From Ferruginibacter sp. (GTDB lineage Bacteria; Bacteroidota; Bacteroidia; Chitinophagales; Chitinophagaceae), in the NCBI GenBank assembly GCA_014377385.1, contig JACMPR010000195.1:1-52296 (forward strand): DNA of 52,296 nucleotides, written 5' to 3'. Both the position numbers and the translations under genes were made by a program. The notes beneath the pieces are model-generated. The model was not told the DNA's origin and searched no databases. It was given only the letters and a program-made list of their open reading frames with translations. The first letter of the stretch is position 1. Each line of letters begins with the position of its first letter. Of this stretch, positions 26,557 through 36,142 are shown piece by piece.

Positions 26557-27287
26557 TGATCACGCTCTGCCTCGATTTTGGAAATACCCGCCTTAAGGCT
26601 GCGATTTTTGAAAATGATCATTTCACAGAAGAATTATACCTGCCGGATGACAGTCCTGCTTCGATAGAAAAATTACTGCACACATTCCGCCCGGAAAAAT
26701 CCATCCTCTCCTCTGTTATTAATCATAACACAGAAATGGAGGCATTGCTTTCGTCAAAAACCATCTTCCATAAACTTTCATCAACAACCAAGCTTAATTT
26801 TTTTAACCCGGTCAGCAAACCGGAAACAATCGGGTCAGACCGGCTGGCATTGGTCGCTGCCGCAGTTCACTTTTTCCCCGAAAACAACAACCTGGTAATC
26901 GGCCTGGGCAGTTGTATTACTTACAATTTTGTAAATCAATATCACCTGTTCCTGGGAGGGAGCATATCCCCGGGAATGGATATGCGATTTAGATCCATGC
27001 ATGATTACACAGCAAAATTACCGTTGGTGCAGGCCAGCTGGAATTTTCCCCTTGTTGGTTATGACACAAAAACAAATCTGCAAAGCGGTGTCATTGCGGG
27101 AATGATCAATGAAATAGAGGGTTTCATAGGTAAATACAGTGACAAATACAGCAACTTTAACGTGGTTTTAACCGGGGGCAATTCTGCCTATTTTGCCAGT
27201 CAACTTAAAAACAAGATATTTGCCGACTCTAATTTTTTATTTAAAGGACTGTATGCACTTAGTGAACTTAACAACTGCCGGGCTTAA
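26556..27287 (+). CDS. coaX: Type III pantothenate kinase
   Basis: The 243-residue enzyme phosphorylates pantothenate, the first step of coenzyme A synthesis. The ASKHA-fold motifs are present: phosphate loop 'LCLDFGNTRLKAAIFE' at the N-terminus, 'GSDRLALVAAAVHFFPENN', 'VIGLGSCITYNFV', 'GGSISPGMDMRFRSMHDYTA' and 'GVIAGMINEIEGFI'. Type III enzymes are not feedback-inhibited by CoA and need a monovalent cation. The start is TTG; no ATG precedes the phosphate loop. The outer-membrane protein gene that follows begins inside its 3' end. Confidence 0.95.
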   Translation: MITLCLDFGNTRLKAAIFENDHFTEELYLPDDSPASIEKLLHTFRPEKSILSSVINHNTEMEALLSSKTIFHKLSSTTKLNFFNPVSKPETIGSDRLALVAAAVHFFPENNNLVIGLGSCITYNFVNQYHLFLGGSISPGMDMRFRSMHDYTAKLPLVQASWNFPLVGYDTKTNLQSGVIAGMINEIEGFIGKYSDKYSNFNVVLTGGNSAYFASQLKNKIFADSNFLFKGLYALSELNNCRA

Positions 27288-28644
27288 GAGAATTGTCGGA
27301 ATATCATTCGCCTTATTTATTTATTCAATTTCCAGCGCACAGGACAACTCGCCGTACTCAAGATATGGCCTTGGTGATGTGGTTCCAAATCAAAATATAA
27401 TCAGCCGGGGTATGGGCGGCATTGCCGCAGGTTACTCTAATTTTTTAAATATAAATTTTAAAAATCCGGCGTCTCTCGGAAGTATCTCAACTAGCAAGAA
27501 TGTTTCAAATACCATTTTTGATGTAGGTGGAGAAATTGACGTCAGAACTCTAAAAAGTACCGGCATCGCATCTAAATACACTTCCACCAATACAATCATT
27601 TCTTACTTACAGGTGGCTTTCCCCATTTCTACTGCAAAAATGGAAAAAAAGGGAACGACCTGGGGATTGAGTTTTGGCCTGCGCCCTATCACCCGAATCG
27701 GCTATAAGGTAGAAAAAAATGAAAGGCTCCCCGGTATTGACAGCCTCAGTACTTTGTATGACGGCACCGGTGGTATAAACCAGGTTAATGTAAGCACCGG
27801 CTTTAAAATAACCACTTCCCGGAGAATCCCCGAAAACCCTGGCTCGCTTTCTATCGGTTTCAGTTCCGGCTATACATTTGGTAGCAGGGAATACAGTACA
27901 CAAAAAGTCTTTATCAATGATACGGTCACTTATTATAAATCTAACACGCAGACACAGTCGAACTTTGGAGGTATCTTCCTGAATACCGGTATTCAGTACC
28001 TGTTTCCGATAAACAAGACAGCGTATGTAAAAATCGGGGGATATGCTAACCTCCGGCAAAATTTAAAGGCCCGGCAAGACAATGTTAATGAGACATTTGT
28101 TTTTGATGGCAATGGTGGTATTGTAGCCATAGATACGGTTAATGCTACAAAAGAAATTGCCGGAACGGTAAAACTACCCGCTTCTTATGGTGTAGGTTTA
28201 ACTTACCAGGATAATAACAACCACTGGCTCCTGGGGGCTGATTTTGAATTTTCAAACTGGAGTAAGTATAGGTATTATGGAGAGCGGGATGTGGTAAGAG
28301 ATAACTGGACACTTAGGGTGGGTGCAGAATATTATCCGGCTAAAAATAATACAACCGCTAAAAAATACTGGAGTTTTGTAAAATACAGGGCCGGATTTTA
28401 TTACGGCCCGGATTATGTAAAATTAGATAAGACACGATCAAATTATGCAGCTACACTTGGCGCCAGTCTGCCTCTAACGACGGCTAACCTTTTACGTTAC
28501 GGTGATTTTGTAATGTTGAACACAGCCATAGAAGTCGGGAGCAGGGGAAATAAGCAATCTGCCGCTTTCCGGGAAAATAATTTTCGCCTTTCTATAGGTA
28601 TTTCAATGAATGCCCGGTGGTTTCAAAAAAGAAGTTATCAATAA
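27253..28644 (+). CDS. Outer-membrane beta-barrel protein (FadL/PorV-like)
   Basis: I choose ATG 27253, giving ~463 residues and a usable signal peptide ('LKRIVGISFALFIYSISSAQ', mature start DNSPYSRYG); the track start at 27193 lies deeper inside coaX. The mature protein starts 'SPYSRYGLGDVVPNQNII', followed by 'RGMGGIAAGYSNFLNINFKN', where the 'N.NPAS' block resembles the start of FadL/OmpP1-type transporters in Bacteroidota, and continues as a 12-14 strand barrel-like protein. It overlaps coaX by 35 bases and precedes lptC by 31, an order that I believe is common in this phylum and that points to an envelope-biogenesis or hydrophobic-transport role. Substrate unknown. Confidence 0.87.
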   Translation: MHLVNLTTAGLKRIVGISFALFIYSISSAQDNSPYSRYGLGDVVPNQNIISRGMGGIAAGYSNFLNINFKNPASLGSISTSKNVSNTIFDVGGEIDVRTLKSTGIASKYTSTNTIISYLQVAFPISTAKMEKKGTTWGLSFGLRPITRIGYKVEKNERLPGIDSLSTLYDGTGGINQVNVSTGFKITTSRRIPENPGSLSIGFSSGYTFGSREYSTQKVFINDTVTYYKSNTQTQSNFGGIFLNTGIQYLFPINKTAYVKIGGYANLRQNLKARQDNVNETFVFDGNGGIVAIDTVNATKEIAGTVKLPASYGVGLTYQDNNNHWLLGADFEFSNWSKYRYYGERDVVRDNWTLRVGAEYYPAKNNTTAKKYWSFVKYRAGFYYGPDYVKLDKTRSNYAATLGASLPLTTANLLRYGDFVMLNTAIEVGSRGNKQSAAFRENNFRLSIGISMNARWFQKRSYQ

Positions 28645-28675
28645 TGAAATATCTGTTTTTAATGAACGTTTAACA

Positions 28676-29257
28676 ATGAGAATACAATCTATTTATAAGA
28701 TACTGTTTGCAGCCCTTTTTACGGGCTGCATTTTTTTATCCGCCTGTGAAAACGATCCGGCCGTTGTCAACAGCCAGGGTAAAAAGAAAACAGGGATTGA
28801 AGAAGCCAGGAATATTGTTATTAACTACACACTCTCCGGAAAAACCAAATCTATTCTTACTGCTCCACTGATGTTAAATGTAGAAGATACCGTTCCTTAT
28901 GTTGAATTTCCTAAAACACTTCATGCAGATTTTTACAATGAAACAGGTGAGGTCGAAAGCATACTAACGGCAAAATATGCAAAGTACAAGCAGAACCAAA
29001 GCATTGTCTTATTAAGAGACAGCGTAAAAGTAGTCAACATAAAAAATGGTGATACACTTTACACGAATGAGCTTTATTGGGACAGGAGCCGTACCGGTGT
29101 TGAATTTTACACAAATAAACCGGTACGCATTCGTACAAAGAACAATATTATTAATGGTGAAGGTGGAATGGAATCGGCCCAGGATTTTAAGAACTGGCAC
29201 ATTATAGATTCAAAAGATGGAGTCATAAAAATACCTGCATCTAAATTTCCAGGATAA
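28676..29257 (+). CDS. lptC: LPS export ABC-transporter periplasmic protein LptC
   Basis: Using ATG 28676 the protein has 193 residues and begins with a lipoprotein-like signal (MRIQSIYKILFAALFTGC, lipobox 'FLSAC'), instead of the longer track ORF that overlaps the previous gene. The mature part is a beta-jellyroll of the LptC/OstA-like type: 'IVINYTLSGKTKSILTAPLM', 'FPKTLHADFYNETGEVESIL', then 'ALYAKYKQNQ'-like and 'DTLYTNELYWDRS' segments, and 'VRIRTKNNIINGEGGMES'. It bridges LptB2FG and LptA in LPS transport. A lipid anchor instead of a membrane helix is a Bacteroidota trait. Confidence 0.9.
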   Translation: MRIQSIYKILFAALFTGCIFLSACENDPAVVNSQGKKKTGIEEARNIVINYTLSGKTKSILTAPLMLNVEDTVPYVEFPKTLHADFYNETGEVESILTAKYAKYKQNQSIVLLRDSVKVVNIKNGDTLYTNELYWDRSRTGVEFYTNKPVRIRTKNNIINGEGGMESAQDFKNWHIIDSKDGVIKIPASKFPG

Positions 29258-29282
29258 AAAAAGGCAATGTCTCATTTCTGTT

Positions 29283-29642
29283 ATGAATAAAATTATCGTT
29301 TACGGTATTCCTACTTGTGATGTTACCAAAAAGGCATTGGCATGGTTGAAGCAAAACAATCTTGTCTTTAATTTTCACGATTATAAAAAGGAGGGTATTA
29401 CCGCCGCTAAACTTAATAACTGGTCTAAAGTAAAAAGCTGGGAAATGCTCCTCAATAAAAGAGGAACCACCTGGAAAACAATTGATCCGGCTATTCAACA
29501 AGTTATCATCGATCAAAAATCAGCAGTGCAATTGATGCTATCATATACCAGTCTTATAAAAAGACCCCTGATAGAAGCAGTTGGCACGATATTGATCGGG
29601 TACAACGAAGCAGCTTATCAAGAAGTTTTACTTAAGATATAA
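29283..29642 (+). CDS. ArsC/Spx-family protein (YffB-like)
   Basis: The 119-residue thioredoxin-like protein has a single N-terminal Cys in 'VYGIPTCDVTKKALAWLKQN', then 'FHDYKKEGIT', and the C-terminal 'LIKRPLIEAVGTILIGYNEA' with the Arg-Pro of the family. A single Cys without CxxC fits the ArsC/Spx/YffB superfamily. Spx regulators and true arsenate reductases share this fold; the lack of other ars genes argues against arsenate detoxification and the lack of an RNA-polymerase-binding signature cannot be judged. It follows lptC by 25 bases, probably cotranscribed. Confidence 0.9.
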   Translation: MNKIIVYGIPTCDVTKKALAWLKQNNLVFNFHDYKKEGITAAKLNNWSKVKSWEMLLNKRGTTWKTIDPAIQQVIIDQKSAVQLMLSYTSLIKRPLIEAVGTILIGYNEAAYQEVLLKI

Positions 29643-29713
29643 TTAATAGGTACAAAAAAAATTCGGATGTATATTGCCTCACTTATTTTTAAATTAATTT
29701 CAAAATAAAAATT

Positions 29714-30127
29714 ATGAAAAGAAATGCAACAGCCGTATGGCAGGGTTCAGGTAAAGAAGGAACGGGACATCTTACCACACAAAGTACAACGTTAAACAAA
29801 ACACAGTATTCTTACAATAGCAGGTTTGCTGATGGCGTGGGTACAAATCCAGAGGAGCTTGTAGCAGCTGCACACGCGGGCTGTTTTACCATGAAATTGA
29901 GCTTCGTGCTGAACGCGGCCGGATTTACAGCCGATCAGATAGAAACACGTTGTGATATTTCCCTGGAAGATGGTACCATTACCGAGTCACATTTAAATGT
30001 AAAAGCAACAGTGCCGGGAATTTCGCAGGAACAATTTACTGCGGCAGTCGCTGATGCAAAAGAAAATTGCCCGATCTCTAAATTGTATAAGACTAATATT
30101 ACACACGAAGCAACATTAAGTGAGTGA
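29714..30127 (+). CDS. OsmC-family peroxiredoxin
   Basis: The 137-residue protein matches OsmC (osmotically inducible, hydroperoxide-reducing). The two catalytic Cys are in 'AAAHAGCFTMKLSF' and 'KENCPISKLYKT', and the N-terminal 'ATAVWQGSGKEGTGHLTT' is characteristic of the OsmC branch rather than Ohr. It reduces organic hydroperoxides using lipoyl or similar thiols. It lies 71 bases after the ArsC-like gene, with an AT-rich leader, so it probably has its own promoter. Confidence 0.95.
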   Translation: MKRNATAVWQGSGKEGTGHLTTQSTTLNKTQYSYNSRFADGVGTNPEELVAAAHAGCFTMKLSFVLNAAGFTADQIETRCDISLEDGTITESHLNVKATVPGISQEQFTAAVADAKENCPISKLYKTNITHEATLSE

Positions 30128-30138
30128 TTGAATTATTG

Positions 30139-30180
30139 AATGGTCGGTAATAAATCATTCATAATTTACTACCGACCGTT
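30139..30180. repeat. Inverted repeat downstream of the OsmC gene
   Basis: AATGGTCGGTA at 30139-30149 and TACCGACCGTT at 30170-30180 form an 11-bp stem with one G-T pair and a ~20-base AT-rich loop. No T tract follows on the plus strand, so termination is possible but not clear. Confidence 0.5.
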
Positions 30181-30246
30181 CATGCATTTAATCCCCGTAA
30201 ACAATTCACCTATTAACTTATTGATTTATTCAACCACTCACCTATC

Positions 30247-31065
30247 ATGTCTTTCAAAAATAAAACCGTCCTCATTACCGGTGCCAGTCGTGGCATCGGA
30301 AAAGCCATAGGATTACGCCTGGCCAAAGAAGGAGCCAATATTGTGATTGCTTCAAAAAGCGTGGAAGAAAATCCCAAACTTGGCGGAACAATCTATTCAG
30401 CAGCTGCTGAAATGGAGGCAGCGGGAGGAAAGGCATTGGCGGTTCAGTGTGATATAAGATTTGAAGACCAGGTTCAGTTGGTGATTGAAAAAGCTGCACG
30501 AACCTTTGGCGGCATAGATATGCTTATCAACAATGCATCGGCCATCAACTTGTTGCCTACTGAGCAAACAGAGCCGAAACGTTTTGACCTCATGTATGAT
30601 ATCAATGTACGGGGAACTTTTATGGTAAGCAAGGCCTGTATTCCTTACCTGAAAAAAAGTAGCAATGCCCATATCCTAAACCTTTCACCTCCGCTGAACA
30701 TGGATATGAAATGGTTTGCTAACCATCTCGCCTACACGATCAGTAAATATGATATGACCATGATCGCTTTGGGACTTGCTGCCGAACTCAAAAAATACAA
30801 TATAGCAGCCAACACCCTGTGGCCGCGTACTACGATAGCAACTGCTGCCGTGCAAAACTTATTGGGTGGTGATATGCTGATGAATATGAGCAGGACCCCC
30901 GCTATCGTAGCAGATGCTGCGTATTGTATCTTATCTAAACCTTCCGCTTCCTGCACCGGAAATTCTTTTATTGACGAACAGGTTTTAGTTGCTGAAGGTA
31001 TTACTGATCTCTCAGGATATTCTGTTGTGCCGGGAGCACAACTGTACAACGATCTTTTCATATAG
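30247..31065 (+). CDS. SDR-family oxidoreductase (HSDL2-like)
   Basis: The 272-residue Rossmann-fold enzyme has the NAD(P)-binding 'VLITGASRGIGKAIGLRLAK', 'MLINNASAINL' and the catalytic 'AYTISKYDM' (Y-x-x-x-K). The usual catalytic Ser lies in 'HILNLSPPLNM', as in the hydroxysteroid-dehydrogenase-like-2 group; the Lys-rich insert 'SKSVEENPKLGGTIY' is also typical of that group. The sterol-carrier domain of eukaryotic HSDL2 is absent. Substrate unknown; peroxisomal relatives suggest lipid metabolism. Confidence 0.92.
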   Translation: MSFKNKTVLITGASRGIGKAIGLRLAKEGANIVIASKSVEENPKLGGTIYSAAAEMEAAGGKALAVQCDIRFEDQVQLVIEKAARTFGGIDMLINNASAINLLPTEQTEPKRFDLMYDINVRGTFMVSKACIPYLKKSSNAHILNLSPPLNMDMKWFANHLAYTISKYDMTMIALGLAAELKKYNIAANTLWPRTTIATAAVQNLLGGDMLMNMSRTPAIVADAAYCILSKPSASCTGNSFIDEQVLVAEGITDLSGYSVVPGAQLYNDLFI

Positions 31066-31094
31066 CCTTGTAAAATTACGCAGACTGCAGGACG

Positions 31095-31111
31095 TGGATT
31101 ATCATAATCCA
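31095..31111. repeat. Perfect 17-base palindrome after the SDR gene
   Basis: TGGATTAT-C-ATAATCCA, framed by GAC/GTC. It lies 30 bases after the SDR stop and lacks a T tract. Could be a weak terminator stem or a protein-binding site. Confidence 0.4.
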
Positions 31112-31268
31112 GTCTCCATAACAGTATTATTATAATATTTCTCCGGTGTTAATAAATTCTTAATTACAATTAATCTTTGATGAGCGGTAACTTTTTGAGA
31201 ACATGTACGTTTAATTTCGTAGTCGTTGATTTTTAAAGTAGATCAACAAAAAACTTAAAGTTATAGCC

Positions 31269-33743
31269 ATGAATTTTCTTAAAACTGCTGCAATCGCAAT
31301 TGCGTTGCTATACACTTTGCCTGGATTTAGCCAACTGCAAAAGAAAAAAATAGCTGCAAAAAAAGTAGCTGCCTCCTTAAAAATTGACGGGGTATTAGAT
31401 GACCTGGCCTGGAAAGAAGCGCCCTTGTTTGATACGTTTGTTGAACTGAGGCCCGTACCTTTCCGTAAAGAATTACCGGAAAATAGAACAGAAGTGTATA
31501 TCCTTTATAGTAACGAAGGCATATTTGTGGGTGGATACCTCCATGAACAGAAGAAAGATAGCATTGCATCAGAATTAATTGGAAGGGACGGATTTGGAAA
31601 CAACGATTTTATAGGTGTTGTGTTTGATACCTATAATGATAAACTGAACGGCTTTGAATATTTTGTTACACCACTTGGTGAACAAATGGATGCCAAAGTT
31701 TCTCCCAACATCAACGGCAATAGCGAGGATTTTAGCTGGAATGCAGTTTGGCAAAGTGCCTGCAGAATCAGACAGGATGGCTGGACCTTTGAAATGTTTA
31801 TACCATATGCTGCAATACGTTTTGGAAAGAAAAAAATTCAGGATTGGGGATTAAATATCATTCGCAGGAGGCAAAAAAGCGGTCAACAATTGTTTTGGCA
31901 GCCACTGGACCCAACTGCAAATGGTTTTCTCACGCAGGAAGGTTTTCTCACCGGCATTGAAGATATAAAACCGCCACTCCGGCTTCAGTTGTCCCCCTAT
32001 CTTTCCACTTACCTAAATCACAACGGCGTAGACAAAAAATCAGAAGTGATCGTAAATGGTGGTATGGATGTAAAATACGGCCTAAACCAGGCATTCACGT
32101 TAGACATGACCCTGATACCTGATTTCGGCCAGGTGCAAACTGATAATAATTTTTTAAATCTTAGCCCCTTTGAACAAAGGTTTAATGAGAACAGGACATT
32201 TTTTACAGAGGGAACCGAGCTTTTTAGCAAAGGAAATCTTTTTTACAGCAGGCGTATCGGCATCGACCCCGTTTATAAAAGAGGGGTTTCATTTGATACA
32301 AGCCATACGCTGATTGAGGATCCGGCCCAGGCAAAAATCATAAACGCTACAAAGATCAGCGGGCGCACCCAAAAAGGCCTGGGCGTAGGAATATTAAATG
32401 CCCTTACCCAACCTCAATATGCAATCCTGCAAAATAAGGTTACCGGTGAAAAAAGTAAACTTGAAACAATGCCCCTCACTAATTATAATATTTTTGTACT
32501 TGACCAAACGTTGAAGCATAACAGCAGTATTTCCTTTGTGAATACAAATGTGTGGCGGAGTGGTAAGGATTACGATGCTAATGTAAGTTCTGCTCTCTTT
32601 GATTTCAATGATAAAAAGAATATGTGGAACATCGGGGGAAATATTAGTGTCAGCAATATTATGGGTGTTGACAATAAGTCTGTAACCGGGTATGCACATT
32701 CTGTCTATTTTGGTAAAACAAGTGGCAGATTTAATTTCAGTTTTTTCCAGGATCTTTCCAACAAGCGTTACGATAAAAGTGATCTTGGTTATTTTACAAA
32801 TAATAACAGTATGGACCAGGGATTCTGGATGGGTTATAACTGGAATAAACCGAAGAATTGGTACAACCAGATGAGAATAAATGGAAATTTCTGGTATGGA
32901 AGACTGGTATCGCCGATAGATTATTTAAAAAGAAAATCCCTGATGTACCAGAATCTGGGCGGTAATATTAATGGCAATGCACAGACTAAAAAATTACAAC
33001 GGATAGGATTTAGTGTAAATGTAAATGCTGACAACAACGATTTTTATGAACCAAGATCTTATGGCAGGGTTTTCAGGAATAAAGGCAGCGTTGGTATGAG
33101 CCTCTGGTACGAAAGTAATTCAGTAAAAAAATACTCGTGGAGCTCCAGCATTTTTACCGGAACCGGTGGCGTATTTAAAAGAACCAGCATGGATTACAGT
33201 CTTTCGGGCAAAGCACGTTTTAATAAAAAGTTTTCAGTTGAATATATATCCAGCATATCCAACGCAAAAAATCAACCCGGATGGGCGGCCTATGATGGAT
33301 TAACAGCTATTATTTATTTTTCCCGGCGAAACGTAAAAAGTGTAGAAAATATTGTAAATGTAAAATACAGTTTTACCAATCGCATGGGGATTACTTTACG
33401 GGCAAGACATTCATGGACCAAGGTAGATCCTAAACAACTTTATGAACTGGATCCTTATGGCGATCTTAAAACACCTGCTTTAGCCTACACCGGCAACGTA
33501 AATCAAAATTATAATTTTATAAGCTGCGATCTGGTTTACAACTGGCAGTTTGCACAAGGAAGCTTCCTTACGTTGGTATGGAAAGACTTTGGTGGCAACA
33601 ACAGCCAGGTATTTGAAAAGAATTACATAAAAAACCTTGGGAAGATAATCCGGGAAGATCAGTATAATAGTCTATCCCTGAAAGTTATTTATTTTATCGA
33701 TTACCTTACTGCCAAGCGAAGTCTTAAAAAGAAAGCGGTTTAG
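31269..33743 (+). CDS. DUF5916 outer-membrane barrel with CBM9-like N-domain
   Basis: The 824-residue protein begins with a signal peptide (MNFLKTAAIAIALLYTLPGFSQ). Residues ~25-215 form a carbohydrate-binding family 9-like beta-sandwich ('LKIDGVLDDLAWKEAPLFDT', 'GWTFEMFIPYAAIRFGKKKI'). From ~230 the DUF5916 barrel follows, with 'GMDVKYGLNQAFTLDMTLIP', 'DFGQVQTDNNFLNLSPFE' and 'FNENRTFFTEGTELFSKGNL', which are hallmarks of the family. These proteins sit in the outer membrane of many Bacteroidota; no transport substrate is established. It is a single gene with its own ~200-base upstream gap and ends at the inverted repeat at 33761. Confidence 0.94.
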   Translation: MNFLKTAAIAIALLYTLPGFSQLQKKKIAAKKVAASLKIDGVLDDLAWKEAPLFDTFVELRPVPFRKELPENRTEVYILYSNEGIFVGGYLHEQKKDSIASELIGRDGFGNNDFIGVVFDTYNDKLNGFEYFVTPLGEQMDAKVSPNINGNSEDFSWNAVWQSACRIRQDGWTFEMFIPYAAIRFGKKKIQDWGLNIIRRRQKSGQQLFWQPLDPTANGFLTQEGFLTGIEDIKPPLRLQLSPYLSTYLNHNGVDKKSEVIVNGGMDVKYGLNQAFTLDMTLIPDFGQVQTDNNFLNLSPFEQRFNENRTFFTEGTELFSKGNLFYSRRIGIDPVYKRGVSFDTSHTLIEDPAQAKIINATKISGRTQKGLGVGILNALTQPQYAILQNKVTGEKSKLETMPLTNYNIFVLDQTLKHNSSISFVNTNVWRSGKDYDANVSSALFDFNDKKNMWNIGGNISVSNIMGVDNKSVTGYAHSVYFGKTSGRFNFSFFQDLSNKRYDKSDLGYFTNNNSMDQGFWMGYNWNKPKNWYNQMRINGNFWYGRLVSPIDYLKRKSLMYQNLGGNINGNAQTKKLQRIGFSVNVNADNNDFYEPRSYGRVFRNKGSVGMSLWYESNSVKKYSWSSSIFTGTGGVFKRTSMDYSLSGKARFNKKFSVEYISSISNAKNQPGWAAYDGLTAIIYFSRRNVKSVENIVNVKYSFTNRMGITLRARHSWTKVDPKQLYELDPYGDLKTPALAYTGNVNQNYNFISCDLVYNWQFAQGSFLTLVWKDFGGNNSQVFEKNYIKNLGKIIREDQYNSLSLKVIYFIDYLTAKRSLKKKAV

Positions 33744-33760
33744 GTTAACAGGCGTTGAGA

Positions 33761-33800
33761 TTAGCCAGGTTTTAAGAACGATGTTCTTGAACCTGGCTAA
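33761..33800. terminator. Bidirectional hairpin between convergent genes
   Basis: A perfect 11-bp outer stem TTAGCCAGGTT / AACCTGGCTAA encloses a second stem AAGAAC / GTTCTT with loop GAT. It sits between the convergent DUF5916 and DPP IV-like genes and is followed by TTC TTT-rich DNA on the plus strand. It should fold in transcripts from either side. Confidence 0.75.
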
Positions 33801-33825
33801 TTCTTTAATTCTCCAATCAGGAAAG

Positions 33826-35979
33826 TCACTTCAACATTCCTTTTGGCACTTCCTTTACCAGCAAATACCGGTATATAAACTTTGTTTTTAGATTTTGGAA
33901 ATGTACTCCTTTACTGCCACCCCATCCATGCCTGCCACCACTGTACATCATGAACTCAAAATCTTTTTTCTGATCCTGTAACTTACTGATGAGTTGCACA
34001 CTATTCTGCATGTGTACATTGTCATCGATCATACCATGTACGATCTGCAGCATTCCTTTATATTGATCAACATAATTTAATACAGAACTGCTTTTATACC
34101 CTTCTGCATTATCTGCCATAGTACCCATAAATCGTTCAGTATAATGTGTGTCATATAATGTCCAGTCGGTAACGCTTCCTCCTGCCATCCCATGGGTAAA
34201 TACAGCCGCCCCGTAGGTTAAGGCATAACAAGACAGGTAACCTCCATAACTAAAACCTGTGATGCATATTTTTGTCGAGTCTGCATTTCCGTTAGCTATC
34301 AACCATTTTACCATACTGGTGTAGTCCTTCATTTCCCAATAACCAAAATTATGGTACATATAGTTCACGCCTTCTTTTCCAAAGTGACCGCTGGCACGAT
34401 GATCCATTGCAACCTGGATCAGTCCCTCTTTTGCATACCATTGTTGATTACCGCTTAAACCATAAGTATCCATTACGGTTCCCGCATTTGGACCACCATA
34501 GATGGAAATCAGGACGGGGTATTTTTTTGTTTTATCCATATTTACAGGCCAGGTCACCCTCATCGGCAACTCGTATAAACCGTCATCACTTTTAACCCGC
34601 AAAAGTTCCGTTTTTGCCAGCTGGTAATTACCAAAGTCAGTCGCTTTGGCATCGGCGATTTCTTTTACCAATTTACCACTGTTAGTCAGTACGGCCATTT
34701 TTGCAGGCGTTGAAACATTGCTGTACGTAGTTATAAAATAGGACGCATCCGGAGATAAACTGATAGCGGTATGGTTATAATCACCAAAAGTTAAACGCTG
34801 CATTTTTTTTCCATCCAGGTTTATCCTGTACAAATCTTTATGTGCTGAATTTTCTTTCCTGGCGGTAAAATAAACGATCCCTTTTTGCTCGTCAACATAA
34901 TTAAGATCAGTGACGGTAAATTTTCCGGATGTAACGGTGTTGATCAGCTTTCCCTGCATATTACAATAATACATATGCTTCCAGCCAGATGAATCATTGA
35001 ATAAAATAAAACCTTTGCCATTTTTCAAAAAACTTATTCGTCCACCCTCATCATCGAGGTCGATCCAGGTTTTTTGTACCTCGTTATAAAAAAGTGATTT
35101 TAATCCATTTGCCGGGTTTACTTCCCAAATCTTTAAATTGTTTTGCCTGCGGTTCATCCATTGAACTAATAACGTACTGCCATCAGGTTTCCAGTAAGGC
35201 ATTCCGAAATACTGATCCTCTTTAGAATTAAATTCGGCCCATTTTATGTCGCCACCACGGGCTTCCGGAATTACGATACCAATTTTTACCTGCGGGTTTT
35301 TATCCCCCACTTTAGGATAACGCAGCGTTTCTACGTAACCGTGTTGGGTTGTTCCGTCAGTAATGGTATAAACAGGAACAGGTGAATCATCTGTCCTGAA
35401 AAATGCTATATGCTTACTGTCAGGACTCCACCAAAAAGAACGATAATTTGAACTACGTCCCAGTATCTCTTCGGTATAAACCCAGCTGGCATAGCCGTTC
35501 AATATTACATCGCTTCCATCTTCTGTTAACCGGGTTTGCTTTTTTGTACCGATGTTGACCGTATATAAATCATTCTTTTTTGTAAAAGCCACATAATTTC
35601 CATCAGGGCTCATGGTTGGGTTTACTTCCTTGTCTTCATCGTTTGTCAACTGAACGGGTTCATCATTTATCCTGATGAAAAGATCATTGTGGTCGGTATA
35701 TACGGAGGGCTTTGCTGCAATTATATTTGATTTAGTGTCTTCATCCGTTGCTGCTCTTTCTGAACCTGTTGTTGCGTCAATTATATATGACTTACTTTCA
35801 CGGAGAAGTAAAAAATGCGTATTGTCCGTCCAGCGGGCAACAGAAGGAAGTGATTGAATGATCCCCTTAAAATTACTTTTGAAATACTGGTCGTCTGTAA
35901 GTAACTTCTGCTGAGCGATTGAATGCAGGCCCATGATTAGCAGCAATACCAGCAAAGCCGAACTTCGATTATTTAACAT
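33826..35979 (-). CDS. Dipeptidyl-peptidase IV-type serine peptidase (S9B)
   Basis: The 717-residue exported peptidase has a signal peptide (ALLVLLLIMGLHSIAQQ) and an N-terminal beta-propeller of ~450 residues. The propeller contains the paired Glu that binds the substrate N-terminus in 'ASWVYTEEILGRSSNYRS'. The C-terminal alpha/beta-hydrolase holds the triad: Ser in 'CITGFSYGGYLSCYALTYG', Asp in 'VHGMIDDNVHMQNS' and His in 'YSGGRHGWGGSKG'. It removes X-Pro (and X-Ala) dipeptides from peptides in the periplasm or outside. Stand-alone gene, convergent with the DUF5916 gene. Confidence 0.95.
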   Translation of the reverse strand: MLNNRSSALLVLLLIMGLHSIAQQKLLTDDQYFKSNFKGIIQSLPSVARWTDNTHFLLLRESKSYIIDATTGSERAATDEDTKSNIIAAKPSVYTDHNDLFIRINDEPVQLTNDEDKEVNPTMSPDGNYVAFTKKNDLYTVNIGTKKQTRLTEDGSDVILNGYASWVYTEEILGRSSNYRSFWWSPDSKHIAFFRTDDSPVPVYTITDGTTQHGYVETLRYPKVGDKNPQVKIGIVIPEARGGDIKWAEFNSKEDQYFGMPYWKPDGSTLLVQWMNRRQNNLKIWEVNPANGLKSLFYNEVQKTWIDLDDEGGRISFLKNGKGFILFNDSSGWKHMYYCNMQGKLINTVTSGKFTVTDLNYVDEQKGIVYFTARKENSAHKDLYRINLDGKKMQRLTFGDYNHTAISLSPDASYFITTYSNVSTPAKMAVLTNSGKLVKEIADAKATDFGNYQLAKTELLRVKSDDGLYELPMRVTWPVNMDKTKKYPVLISIYGGPNAGTVMDTYGLSGNQQWYAKEGLIQVAMDHRASGHFGKEGVNYMYHNFGYWEMKDYTSMVKWLIANGNADSTKICITGFSYGGYLSCYALTYGAAVFTHGMAGGSVTDWTLYDTHYTERFMGTMADNAEGYKSSSVLNYVDQYKGMLQIVHGMIDDNVHMQNSVQLISKLQDQKKDFEFMMYSGGRHGWGGSKGVHFQNLKTKFIYRYLLVKEVPKGMLK

Positions 35980-36142
35980 ACGATTATTTTTTGAAGCAAC
36001 AAGTTAGGTTTTTTGACAGAAAGGAAAAAGGTAGAAGCACAATTGGTTACCTTTACATTCAGCTTACAGCTACAGCCAAAAAATAGGTACTCTCTGGATA
36101 TAGCCAGCAGTACATCATCTACCACACTTCATATCATTTACA

